Below the pieces are notes generated by a model. The model was given only the letters and a program-made list of their open reading frames with translations, had not been told where the DNA came from and searched no databases. Positions 32,626-42,400 of a stretch of 64,000 nucleotides of DNA are shown here, piece after piece. The stretch is from an uncultured Bacteroidia bacterium. GTDB lineage: Bacteria; Bacteroidota; Bacteroidia; Bacteroidales; F082. Each line of letters starts with the position of its first letter. Position 1 is the stretch's first letter. A program made the translations under genes and the position numbers. The stretch covers positions 57,551 through 121,550 of the forward strand of contig CACYHX010000003.1 of assembly GCA_902774365.1 (NCBI GenBank), read 5' to 3'.

Positions 32626-34752
32626 TTATTTTAAACCACGTGCCTTCAAATAGGGTTCATAGTCGGGGTCTTGGCCGCGGAACTTGCGGTATTGCACCAT
32701 GCCTTCATCGTTGCCGCATTCTTGCAGGCAGTTCAGGCGGAACGAGGCCGCTAGTTCGGGGTTGAAGAGGTCACCGGAGGTCTTGAAGTAGTTGAAGGCG
32801 TCCTTGTCCAACACCTCGGCCCAGGTATAAGCATAATAGCCAGCGCTGTAACCACCATTGAAGATATGGGCAAAGTTGGTCGAACGATAGCGGGGCAAGA
32901 TTTCGGGCATCAGGCCGATGGCATCCATCTGTTGCTTCTCGAAGGCATCCACGTCGAGGTCTTGGGGCTCGGTCAGCTCGTGGTACTTCATGTCGAGGAT
33001 GGAGGCGGCGATGAGTTCTGTGGTCATGAAGCCTTGGTTGAACAAAGCGCTGTTCTCGATCTTGTTGATGAGGCTGTCGGGCATGGGTTCGCCAGTCTGG
33101 TAGTGCTTGGCGTACAGGCGGATGACCTCAGGCTCGGCGACCCAGTTCTCCATGATTTGCGAAGGCATCTCCACATAGTCGTGAGGCACGTTGCCGCATG
33201 TGCGGTCATAAAGACCGTCTGAGAAGAAAGCGTGTAGCGAATGGCCGAATTCGTGCCACATGGTCTCGGTCTCGTCCCATGTGAGCAGGGCAGGGGTGTC
33301 GCCCGAAGCCGGGGTGAAGTTCATCACCAGTGAAACGACGGGATAAATCTTGTTGCCCTTGATGTCGTGGCCGCTTTCGCGGAAACTGGTGCACCAGGCA
33401 CCACCGCTCTTCGACTCGCGCGGATAGTAGTCGAGATAGAGGATGCCGAGGAAGTCACCGTTGGCTTCCTTCACCTCGTAGGTCTCCACACCGGGATAAT
33501 AGATGGGCAAGTTGGTGTTTTGTGTGAAAGTGATGCCATACAACTTATTGGCAGCCATAAACATGCCATTGCGCACATTGTCCACGGTGAGGTAAGGCTT
33601 GATATAGTTTTCATCGAAATCATACTTGGCCTTGCGAAGCTTCTCGGCATAATACCACCAGTCCCAGCCTTCCAGCTTGAAACCAGCACCTTCCTTGTCG
33701 GCGATGGCTTGCATCTCGGCGAGTTCTTTCTTGGCCAGCACCTGTGCGGGATTGAAGATGTCGATGAGGAACTTGTCAACCGTCTTTGAGTCTTTGGCCA
33801 TGTTGACATCCAACACATAGTCGGCATAGTTGTCGAAACCGAAGAGCTTGGCTTTCTGAACACGCAGATTGCACATCTCGTTGACGAGTTTCTTGTTGTC
33901 GAACTCGTTGTTGTTATCGCCACGGTTGTAGTAGGCCTTATAGATTTGTTCGCGCAGGTCGCGGTTGTCGGCAAACTGCAGGAAGGGGATGAGGCTGGGC
34001 TTGCTGAGGGTGAACACCCACTTGCCTTCTAAGCTGTCGTTCTTGGCTTGCTCGGCAGCAGCGTCGATGCTGGTCTGTGGCAGGCCCGCCAGGTCGGCTT
34101 CGTTTTCGACGACGAGTTTATAGTTGGCATTTTCCTTCAGCAGGTTGTTGCCGAATTGTAGGCTCAAAGTCGAGAGCTGCTCGTTGATTTTGCTGAGCTC
34201 TTCTTGTTTGTCGGCAGGCAGACCGGCGCCGCTGCGGATGAAATCTTGATGGTATTTCTCAACCACACGGATCTGCTGGTCGTCGAGGCCCATTTCGTTA
34301 CGATGCTGATATACGTAGTCGATGCGTTCGAAGAGTTTCGGGTTCATCATGATGGCATCGCTATGCTTCGAGAGCACGGGCAGTACTTCTTCGGCGATGG
34401 ACACCATCTCGTCGTTGGTGAGACATTCGTTGAGGTTGAAGAACACGTTGCTGACGCGGTCGAGGATTTGGCCTGACTTGTCGAAAGGCAGGATGGTGTT
34501 CTCGAAAGTGGGCGTCTCCGGATTGTTGACAATGGCGTCAATCTCAGCCTGTTGCTCGGCCATGCCGGCTTCAAAGGCGGGCATGTAGTGCTCGTTCTTG
34601 ATTTGGTCGAATGGCGGCACTTGGAAAGGGGTCGTGTATTCGCTGAGGAAAGGGTTCGGGGCTTCGGCCTCGGTTTTCTGTTCAGGCTTCGAAGTGCATG
34701 AAGCCAAGGTGATGACGCTTAATGCGATCATGTTGACAAGTTTTTTGTTCAT
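32626..34752 (-). CDS. dcp: M3 family metallopeptidase, Dcp-like lipoprotein
   Basis: About 708 residues. The N-terminus M-N-K-K-L-V-N then a hydrophobic run and the lipobox L-A-S-C indicates a lipoprotein with Cys about residue 19, facing the periplasm. The thermolysin-type zinc motif W-H-E-F-G-H-S-L-H is near residue 500, with the third ligand expected in the following E-x-x-S-Q-I-M-E-N segment. This matches peptidyl-dipeptidase Dcp/oligopeptidase A, which removes C-terminal dipeptides. I chose the Met at 34752 since the upstream Met at 34788 adds non-signal residues. It appears to be the first gene of a three-gene - strand operon with the two patatin paralogues, and faces the debranching-enzyme gene across a shared promoter region. 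Confidence 0.9.
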   Translation of the reverse strand: MNKKLVNMIALSVITLASCTSKPEQKTEAEAPNPFLSEYTTPFQVPPFDQIKNEHYMPAFEAGMAEQQAEIDAIVNNPETPTFENTILPFDKSGQILDRVSNVFFNLNECLTNDEMVSIAEEVLPVLSKHSDAIMMNPKLFERIDYVYQHRNEMGLDDQQIRVVEKYHQDFIRSGAGLPADKQEELSKINEQLSTLSLQFGNNLLKENANYKLVVENEADLAGLPQTSIDAAAEQAKNDSLEGKWVFTLSKPSLIPFLQFADNRDLREQIYKAYYNRGDNNNEFDNKKLVNEMCNLRVQKAKLFGFDNYADYVLDVNMAKDSKTVDKFLIDIFNPAQVLAKKELAEMQAIADKEGAGFKLEGWDWWYYAEKLRKAKYDFDENYIKPYLTVDNVRNGMFMAANKLYGITFTQNTNLPIYYPGVETYEVKEANGDFLGILYLDYYPRESKSGGAWCTSFRESGHDIKGNKIYPVVSLVMNFTPASGDTPALLTWDETETMWHEFGHSLHAFFSDGLYDRTCGNVPHDYVEMPSQIMENWVAEPEVIRLYAKHYQTGEPMPDSLINKIENSALFNQGFMTTELIAASILDMKYHELTEPQDLDVDAFEKQQMDAIGLMPEILPRYRSTNFAHIFNGGYSAGYYAYTWAEVLDKDAFNYFKTSGDLFNPELAASFRLNCLQECGNDEGMVQYRKFRGQDPDYEPYLKARGLK

Positions 34753-34785
34753 TTGTATAGTGCTTTTGATATTATTTCTGGGCTG

Positions 34786-34793
34786 CAAAGATA
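34786..34793 (-). promoter_or_regulatory. -7 box (TATCTTTG) for the peptidase operon
   Basis: On the - strand the sequence TATCTTTGCAG lies 33 bases before the peptidase start. A clear TTG -33 element is not seen. Confidence 0.55.
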
Positions 34794-34812
34794 AAAAATG
34801 TTGTTTTTTTCC

Positions 34813-34840
34813 TTGCGAAAAAGTAAAAACATTATCTTTG
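34813..34840 (+). promoter_or_regulatory. promoter for the alpha-glucan operon
   Basis: TTG at 34813 and TATCTTTG at 34833 are 17 bases apart, 36 bases before the debranching-enzyme ATG. It is divergent from the peptidase promoter 40 bases away. Confidence 0.6.
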
Positions 34841-34876
34841 TAGTCGGTTATTTATGCAAATTCTGAAAATAATTAT

Positions 34877-36844
34877 ATGAGTTACATTTCCTGGGATAAG
34901 AAAAAAGTAATCAATCTGGAGTTTACACTCAACCGAGAAGTGTTGCGTTCCAATGCTTTGGGAGCATTCCTCGCCACCACGATGATTGGCTGCAACACGA
35001 GAAAATACCACGGCCTTTTGGTGGTGCCGCAGCCGCAGCTGGACAACAACAACCACGTGCTGCTGTCGAGCCTCGACGAGACCATCATCGAAAACAAGCA
35101 GGAGTTTCACCTTGGCGTACACATGTACCCCGACGGTATTTTTGCCCCGCGTGGGCACAAATACATGCGTGACTTCACCGCCGACCCCATGCCGAAGATG
35201 ACCTATCGCATTGGCAATGTGGTGCTCGACAAGGAGCTGATTTTCTCCGCCACCGAGGCACGGCTCTTCGTGCGCTACACTCTGCGTGAATCCGTGGTGC
35301 CTATCACCTTGCGTGTGTTGCCGTTCCTGGCCTTCCGCAACGTCCACATGCTGACGCATGAGAACCATGAGGCCAGCCGTAAGGTGGAGCTGGTCAAGAA
35401 TGGCGCTTCGTGGCAGCTCTATAGGGACTATTCAAGGCTGTACCTGCAGTTCTCGCGTGCGGCGCAATATACGCATGTGCCGCATTGGTATTATAATATG
35501 TTCTACATCCGTGAACAAGAACGTGGCTACGAGGCGGTGGAAGACCAGTTTGTCCCGGGTTTCTTCGAATTGCAGATGAAACAGGGCGACTCGGTGATTC
35601 TATCGGTGAGCCTCAACGAAGAAAACCCCGCTGCCATCAAGCGGCAGTGTGAGGCCGAGGTGAAGAGACTGTTGCCACAACACAACTACGAAGAGTGTCT
35701 TCTGAAGGCCGCCGATCAGTTTGTCATCCGCGACGACAAAGGCACGCGTCTTTGGGCGGGCTTCCCATGGTTCGGCTCGTGCAGCCGCGACATGTTCCTC
35801 TCCCTTCCTGGCATTGCCTTGGCGCAAGGCGACGAGAAGACCTTCAAGGAAGCATTGGATTATCTGATTTCAAGGATGCAAGGCCCGTTCTTCCCGCATC
35901 GTTACTATCAGAAGAGCCTGTATTTCACGGCGGTTGACTCACCATTGTGGTTCTTCTATGTGCTGCAACTCTACGAAAAGATGCTCGGAAAGGACAAGAA
36001 GGACATCTGGAAGAAATATAAGAAACCGATGACGACCATCCTGGAGAGCTTCATCGCTGGCACAGACTTTAATGTGCATACTTTGGACAATGGCTTGCTC
36101 TATGCGGGCAACCGCGACTTGGCGCTCACCTGGATGAACGTCTTCGCCCAAGGCAAGCCTTGGACGCCGCGCACGGGATTGGCGATTGAAGTGAATGCCC
36201 TTTGGTATAACGCCCTGCGCTATGGTGTGGAACTGTTGAAAGCCGCCGAGCCGAAGAGCACGCTGCTCAAAAAATGGCAGGAGTTGGCCGACAAGGTGAA
36301 GGCTTCGTTTGCCGACACTTTCTATAATAAAGAGGCCAACGGTTTCTACGATTATGTGAATAGCAATGAGAAAAACGAACAGGTGAGGCCCAACATGATG
36401 ATTGCCGCCGCCTTGCCCTATAGCCCGATGAGCGATGAGATGCAGAAACGCGCTTTCGACATCGCCCACTCCGAGTTGCTGACACCGCGTGGCATCCGCT
36501 CGCTGTCGCCCAACGATGAGAACTACAAGGGCGTCAGCATCGGCAACCATAGCGAGCGTGAACGCGCCTACCACAACGGAACGGCCTTCCCATGGCTGAT
36601 TGCCTTCTATGCCGACCTTTCGGTGAAGCTGTTTGGCAAAACCTCGCAGCCTTATTTGGAAGACTTGTATAATGGCTTTGAAGTGGCCATCAAGGAAAAC
36701 GGCATCGGCACGGTGTCGGAGATATACGACGGCAACCCGCCCTTCGAGGCAAGAGGTTGCATCTCCCAGTCGACGAGCGTGGGTGCCTTGCTCTACCTGC
36801 ATTATCTGATTGAAGAACTAAATAAGAAAGGAGGCTCAAAATGA
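34877..36844 (+). CDS. glycogen debranching enzyme (amylo-alpha-1,6-glucosidase type)
   Basis: A 655-residue cytoplasmic protein. The N-terminal GDE_N domain shows L-G-A-F-L-A-T-T-M-I-G-C-N-T-R-K-Y-H-G-L near residue 28, the strongly conserved R-K-Y-H-G-L motif. The C-terminal six-helix-barrel domain has W-A-G-F-P-W-F-G-S-C-S-R-D-M near residue 295, where the Asp is the expected acid, and later N-x-x-W-Y-N-A-L and a H-x-G-x-x-F-P-W segment. It hydrolyses alpha-1,6 branch points in glycogen-like glucan. It starts a run of four alpha-glucan genes, overlapping the next by four bases. Length and motifs fit the archaeal/bacterial GDE group rather than GlgX. Confidence 0.9.
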   Translation: MSYISWDKKKVINLEFTLNREVLRSNALGAFLATTMIGCNTRKYHGLLVVPQPQLDNNNHVLLSSLDETIIENKQEFHLGVHMYPDGIFAPRGHKYMRDFTADPMPKMTYRIGNVVLDKELIFSATEARLFVRYTLRESVVPITLRVLPFLAFRNVHMLTHENHEASRKVELVKNGASWQLYRDYSRLYLQFSRAAQYTHVPHWYYNMFYIREQERGYEAVEDQFVPGFFELQMKQGDSVILSVSLNEENPAAIKRQCEAEVKRLLPQHNYEECLLKAADQFVIRDDKGTRLWAGFPWFGSCSRDMFLSLPGIALAQGDEKTFKEALDYLISRMQGPFFPHRYYQKSLYFTAVDSPLWFFYVLQLYEKMLGKDKKDIWKKYKKPMTTILESFIAGTDFNVHTLDNGLLYAGNRDLALTWMNVFAQGKPWTPRTGLAIEVNALWYNALRYGVELLKAAEPKSTLLKKWQELADKVKASFADTFYNKEANGFYDYVNSNEKNEQVRPNMMIAAALPYSPMSDEMQKRAFDIAHSELLTPRGIRSLSPNDENYKGVSIGNHSERERAYHNGTAFPWLIAFYADLSVKLFGKTSQPYLEDLYNGFEVAIKENGIGTVSEIYDGNPPFEARGCISQSTSVGALLYLHYLIEELNKKGGSK

Positions 36845-38130
36845 GAGTCCTGATGTTTGGGTGGGAGTTTCCGCCCCATATTACCGGCGGCCTCGGAACG
36901 GCTTGCTTCGGCATGACCAAAGGCCTGGCCAAGAATGACGTGGATGTGCTGTTTGTGGTGCCCCGCGCCTATGGCGATGAGGATGAGACCAACGTACGTC
37001 TGCTCAACGCCAGCGAGGTGACCATCGATATCGACCACGAGAAAGACCGCAGCTATTGGGAACGTGTGCAGTACATGGAGATCGGCTCCAACATCATCCC
37101 GTATGTCGGGCCGGAGAACTTCGCCAATGTGCTGGAAAATGACCGCCATGTGGTAGAGCATTTCAACCGCAGCGGCTCGGTGTTTGCACGCAACTACCAG
37201 TTCTCGGGCAAATACGGCATGAACCTTATGGAAGAGGTGGCACGTTATGCCTTGATAGGCTCGTCGCTGGCCACGAAATACGACTTCGATGTCATCCACG
37301 CCCACGACTGGCTGACCTACTCGGCAGGCATCGCCGCCAAGGAGACCACGGGCAAGCCGCTCGTGGTGCACATGCATGCCACCGAGTTCGACCGCTCGGG
37401 CGAGAATATCAACACCGATGTGTACGCCATCGAGCGTAGAGGCATGGAGGCCGCAGACCGTGTCATCACGGTGAGTAACCTGACTAGAAATATCGTCATC
37501 AACAAATACGGTATCGACCCCGCCAAGGTCGTGACGGTGCACAACGCCGTGGAGCCTAACGATAAGCCCAAGTCGGAATACGAACGCAGTGGTCTGGATG
37601 CCAAGGTGGTGACCTTCCTCGGAAGAATCACTTACCAGAAAGGGCCTGAGTACTTCATCGAAGCGGCATACAAGATCCATCAGGTCGACCCGAGCATCCA
37701 TTTCGTGATGGCGGGCACAGGCGATATGCTGGAGAAGATGATTCGCCGTGTGGCGCAGCTCGGCATGGGCAGCCACTTCCACTTCACGGGTTTCCTGAAG
37801 GGCGAGGCCGTCGACCAGATGTTCGCCATGACCGACGTGTTCGTCATGCCGTCCATCTCCGAGCCGTTCGGCATCGTGCCGCTGGAGGCCATGCGTCTCA
37901 ACGTGCCGGTGGTCATCAGCAAGCAGTCGGGTGTCTCCGAGGTCGTCAAGCACGCCTTGAAGGTCGACTTCTGGGACATCAACGGCCTGGCCGATGCCAT
38001 CTATGGCCTCTGCCACTACAAGCCTTTGGCCGATTGCTTCAAGGATGAAGGCAAGGACGAGGTGGACAGCCTCAAATGGGAACTGGCCGCCAAGAAGATT
38101 AAAGCCGTATATGAGTCTGTAGCTAAGTAA
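36841..38130 (+). CDS. GT4 glycosyltransferase, glycogen-synthase-like
   Basis: A 429-residue GT-B enzyme. M-F-G-W-E-F-P-P-H-I-T-G-G-L-G-T at the start holds the K/T-x-G-G-L-type donor loop of glycogen and starch synthases. V-I-H-A-H-D-W-L-T-Y near residue 148 matches the synthase H-x-H-D-W motif. The donor domain has L-G-R-I-T-Y-Q-K-G-P near residue 260 and E-x7-E as S-E-P-F-G-I-V-P-L-E-A-M near residue 340. In Bacteroidota this gene is regularly found between debranching enzyme and GH57 amylase, supporting a role in alpha-1,4-glucan synthesis, perhaps with ADP- or UDP-glucose or in a maltose-phosphate-type route. It overlaps the upstream gene by four bases. Confidence 0.85.
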   Translation: MRVLMFGWEFPPHITGGLGTACFGMTKGLAKNDVDVLFVVPRAYGDEDETNVRLLNASEVTIDIDHEKDRSYWERVQYMEIGSNIIPYVGPENFANVLENDRHVVEHFNRSGSVFARNYQFSGKYGMNLMEEVARYALIGSSLATKYDFDVIHAHDWLTYSAGIAAKETTGKPLVVHMHATEFDRSGENINTDVYAIERRGMEAADRVITVSNLTRNIVINKYGIDPAKVVTVHNAVEPNDKPKSEYERSGLDAKVVTFLGRITYQKGPEYFIEAAYKIHQVDPSIHFVMAGTGDMLEKMIRRVAQLGMGSHFHFTGFLKGEAVDQMFAMTDVFVMPSISEPFGIVPLEAMRLNVPVVISKQSGVSEVVKHALKVDFWDINGLADAIYGLCHYKPLADCFKDEGKDEVDSLKWELAAKKIKAVYESVAK

Positions 38131-38151
38131 GAAAAATAAAAACACAACAAT

Positions 38152-39345
38152 ATGAGCAAATCAATCTGTTTCTATTTCCAAGTGCATCAGCCTTATAGGC
38201 TTCGCACGTATCGTTTCTTCGAAATCGGCAAGAAACACTATTACTATGACGACTACAGCAACCGCACGATCATGCGGCGCGTGGCCGAGAAATGCTACCT
38301 GCCCATGAACGAGTTGCTGATGAAACAAATCGAGAAGTTTGGCGACAAGGTCAAATTCGCCTTCTCGTTCTCGGGCGTGGTCATCGAGCAGATGGAGCAA
38401 TTTGCGCCTGAGGTGCTGGAGAGCTTCCAAAAGCTGGTCGCCACGGGTAGGGTAGAGGTGCTTTCAGAGACCTACGCCCACTCCTTGGCCTCCCTGTCGA
38501 ATCCCGATGAGTTCAAGCGCCAGGTGACGGCCCACAAGCACAAGATGAAAGAAGTGTTTGGCGTCACCCCCAAGACCTTCCGCAACACCGAATTAATATA
38601 TAGCGACGAAATCGGTGCGGCGGTGGCCGACATGGGCTACAACCTCATGCTCACCGAAGGTGCCAAGCACATCTTGGGCTGGAAGAGTCCCAACTACATG
38701 TACGCCAACGCCATCAACCCGAAGCTGAAGGTGCTGTTGCGCAACTTCAAGTTCAGCGACGAGATTGCCTTCCGCTTCGTGCAGGACGGTTTCCGCGCCG
38801 AGGACTTCGTCAGCTGGCTGAATGCCTTGCCAGAGGAGGAAGAGGTGGTCAACATCTTCATGGACTACGAGACCTTTGGCGAGCACCAGAGCGCTGAGAC
38901 GGGCATCTTCAACTTTATGGAGGCTCTGCCTGAGGCCATCCTGAAAGGCAGCAAGTTCAAGTTTGCCACGCCGCAGGAATTGGCTAAGAAGCTGCAGCCG
39001 ATTAGTGCCGTCAACGTGCCCAATGTGTTGTCGTGGAGCGACGAGGAGCGCGACCTCACGGCTTGGCTCGGCAACCCCTTGCAGGATGACGCCTTCCGCG
39101 CTTTGTACGACTTGAACGCCAAGGTGCATCGCATCAAGGACGAAGAGTTGCAACAGGATTGGACCCTGCTCCAGTCTTCCGACCATTTCTACTACATGTG
39201 CACGAAGTGGCTCTCCGATGGCGTGGTGCATAAGTACTTCAACCACTATGCCTCACCGTATGATGCCTACGTCAACTACATGAATGTGCTGACGGACTTT
39301 GCAGATAGAGTGGCGAAACTGTCGAAACGGAAGGTGGCAGGCTAA
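38152..39345 (+). CDS. GH57 family alpha-amylase-like protein
   Basis: A 397-residue cytoplasmic GH57 protein of the short form. Region 1 is Y-F-Q-V-H-Q-P-Y-R-L-R near residue 10. R-N-T-E-L-I-Y-S-D-E near residue 146 carries the likely glutamate nucleophile and F-M-D-Y-E-T-F-G-E-H near residue 242 the likely aspartate acid, as in other GH57 enzymes. Members cleave or rearrange alpha-1,4-glucans; the exact activity (amylase or 4-alpha-glucanotransferase) varies and is not readable here. It follows the GT4 gene after 21 bases and is separated from the synthase/phosphorylase fusion by a hairpin repeat. Confidence 0.88.
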   Translation: MSKSICFYFQVHQPYRLRTYRFFEIGKKHYYYDDYSNRTIMRRVAEKCYLPMNELLMKQIEKFGDKVKFAFSFSGVVIEQMEQFAPEVLESFQKLVATGRVEVLSETYAHSLASLSNPDEFKRQVTAHKHKMKEVFGVTPKTFRNTELIYSDEIGAAVADMGYNLMLTEGAKHILGWKSPNYMYANAINPKLKVLLRNFKFSDEIAFRFVQDGFRAEDFVSWLNALPEEEEVVNIFMDYETFGEHQSAETGIFNFMEALPEAILKGSKFKFATPQELAKKLQPISAVNVPNVLSWSDEERDLTAWLGNPLQDDAFRALYDLNAKVHRIKDEELQQDWTLLQSSDHFYYMCTKWLSDGVVHKYFNHYASPYDAYVNYMNVLTDFADRVAKLSKRKVAG

Positions 39346-39349
39346 GTCG

Positions 39350-39451
39350 GCCTTCTATGTCATTCCGAGGATTTTGAAGGCATAGATACGCTCCTTCGTT
39401 CCTCGGTCGGTATGACATGCCTTCAAAATCCGAAAGGAATCTATAGAAGGC
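39350..39451. repeat. 102-bp imperfect palindromic element in the intergenic region
   Basis: The outer arms GCCTTCTAT/ATAGAAGGC and the inner arms GGATTTTGAAGGCAT and its exact complement nest around a central part that includes GTCATTCCGA and a near-complementary TCGGTATGAC. The nested arrangement gives one long hairpin. It starts five bases after the GH57 stop. Elements with CATTCCGAGG phrases recur in intergenic regions of Bacteroidota genomes, so this may be one of a dispersed family; it can also act as a transcript end. Confidence 0.75.
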
Positions 39452-39496
39452 GGTTAATTTTGAATTTTGAATTTTAAATCTTTGAATATTAAATAA

Positions 39497-42400
39497 ATGA
39501 AAACCCCCGAATACCTTTTTGAAACCAGTTGGGAAGTGTGTAACATGGTGGGCGGTATCTATACGGTGCTTTCCACGAAGTCGAATGTGATGCGTCAGTT
39601 GCTTGGCGACCATTATATTACAGTGGGCCCCGATGTGGTCAAGGAAGCCCATGAGACACTTTATTTTGTCGAGGACACCGAGCTCTTTCCCGAATGGCGT
39701 GAGCGCGCCTTGGCGCAAGGACTGAAGTTCCGCATCGGGCGTTGGAAGATCGAAAGCAGTCCTATCGCCATTTTGGTGGACTACACCACGCTGTATCAAT
39801 CGAAAAATGAAATCCTTGCCCATCTTTGGGAACAATATGAACTCGACAGCATCCGCGGTCAGTGGGACTATATCGAGCCGGTGTTGTTCGGCTATGCCGC
39901 TGGTCAGGTGATTGAGAGTTTCGTCAACTTCAACCTGCAGCAGGTCTCCAATATCGTGGCCCAGTTCCATGAGTGGATGACAGGTTCTGGCGTGTTGTAT
40001 CTCAAGGAGCATTGCCCCAAGGTCGCCACGGTGTTCACCACCCATGCCACCTATCTCGGCCGTGCCATCTCGGGCAACGGGTTGCCGCTTTACGATAACC
40101 TGAAGTCGTATCTGCCTTCGGTAATGGCCATGCAGTTCAACATCGTCTCGCAGCAGTCGATGGAGCAGAAGGCGGCCAAGAATGCCGATGTCTTCACGAC
40201 GGTGAGTGACATCACGGCGAAGGAGTGCGAACAATTCCTCTATCGCAAGCCCGATGTGGTGACGATGAACGGTATCGACCATACCATGCGTGAAAACAAG
40301 GCTGCTTTTGTCGCAAAGCGTAAGGCATCGCGCGAGAAGGTGTTGAAGATCGTCGACACGCTCTGTGGCGAGACCATCGACAGGAACTGCCTCATGGTCA
40401 TCAATAGCGGACGTTACGAGTTCAAGAACAAGGGCATTGACCTCTTCATCGAGGCGTTGCGTCGATTGAACGAGGACAAGAACTTGCCGCGCACTGTCGT
40501 TGGCGTGATTGCTGTGCCCAGCAATATTGCTGGCCCTTCAAAGGATTTGCAGCACCGTTTGGACGGCTCTGTGACCATCATGGGCCATACCGATTTTCCG
40601 GCCACGCACCATGTCTTTGACTATGAAAACGACGCCATCCTGAACGCTTTGCGTAACGCAGGCCTGCAGAACGACGCTAACGATAAGGTGAAGGTGATGT
40701 TTGTGCCTGCCTACCTCAACGGCAACGACGGCATCTTCAACATGACCTATTCCGACTTCCTCGCCGCTTTCGACTTCTCGGTGTTCCCCTCGTATTACGA
40801 GCCCTGGGGCTATACGCCGCTTGAAAGCATTGCCATGGGTATCCCGACCATGACGTCTGATGTCTCTGGCTTCGGCATGTTTGTGCAGCGCGAATCGCAA
40901 GGCAACGAGGCCGTGACCGTGATCCCGCGAGAGGATGGTGATACTAATAAGGTGATTGACAAGATGGTCGCCACCCTGCGTCAATTCTTGACCTTGACGG
41001 ACAAGGGCATGGAGGAGTTGTCGAAGCAGGCACTCCAACAGGCCAAGAAACTATTGTGGAAAGACTTGATTGTCAGCTACCAGAAAGCGTGGTCCATGGC
41101 CCTCGACAAGTCGGGTGGCCGCCACTATGTATTGGAGCCGGTGCCCTACGCCGAGTTGCTGCATGAGGTAGTCTACCAGAAGAACGACGCCCCGAGTTGG
41201 AAGAAGGTCCTCGTGAAGCCCATCTATTCCGAAGAGATGCGTAAGCTGGAGGAGCTGTCGCGCAATATCTGGTGGTGTTGGAACGTGGATGCCATAGAGT
41301 TGTTCGAGAGCATCGACCCGGTGGCATGGAAGGCTACGGAGCAGAACCCCGTCGCGTTGATGGCAGGACTCTCGGTGGAGCAAATCAAGGACTTGGAAAA
41401 CAATGAGGACTTCATTGACCGTCTGAATAAGGTGTACGACCAGTTCAAGGAATACATGAGTCAGCCTACGAAGCAAAAGGATCTCATAGCCTACTTCAGC
41501 ATGGAGTATGGCTTGATGAAGAGTCTCAAGATCTATTCGGGAGGTCTCGGCATCCTTGCGGGCGACTACATGAAACAAGCCTCCGACTCCAACGCCAACA
41601 TGGTGGGTATCGGACTGCTGTACCGTTATGGCTACTTCGCTCAGGAGATCACTGTCTCTGGCGAGCAAAGGGCCGAATACATCCCGCAGAAGTTCTCGCA
41701 GCTGCCTTTGCAGCCGGTTCGCAACGACAAGGGCGAATGGATCATGGTGAGCATCGCCTTCCCTGGCCGCTCGGTCTATGCCAAAGCATGGCGTGTCAAC
41801 GTGGGTAGGGTAGGACTTTACCTGTTGGATACCGACATCGAAGAGAACTCGCCCGAGGACCGCGGCATCACGAGCCGACTCTATGGCGGCGACCCCGAGA
41901 TGCGTATCAAACAGGAGATGTTCCTTGGCGTAGGCGGCATCCGTCTGCTCGAAGCCATGGGCATGAAACCGACGATCTACCACTGCAACGAAGGTCACGC
42001 GGCCTTCAGTGGCTTGGAGCGTCTGCGAGTCTACATCAACAAGCATAACCTCGACTTCGACGTCGCACTTGAGTTGGTGAGGACCTCCACCTTGTTTACG
42101 ACACATACGCCTGTGCCCGCAGGCCACGATGCCTTTGAGGAGCACCTCATCCGTACCTATATGCCGCACTATGCCAACCGCATGAACATCAGTTGGGAAC
42201 GCTTCATGGGCTTGGGCCGTTTCAACCCCAATAACCCGAACGAGAAGTTCTCGATGAGCGTGCTGGCCACTAACCTCAGCCAAGAGGTGAACGGCGTGAG
42301 TAGGATCCACGGCCGTGTGTCGCGTGAGATGTTCCAGTCGCTGTGGCCAGGCTATTTTGCCGAAGAGAACCACATCGGCTACGTCACCAATGGCGTGCAC

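Noticed and set aside
36802-38145. A 447-codon open frame on the - strand opposite the GT4 synthase-like gene
   Set aside because: It mirrors a well-supported GT4 gene with all motifs, has a histidine- and valine-rich composition typical of antisense of GC-rich coding DNA, and has no start context or family motif.
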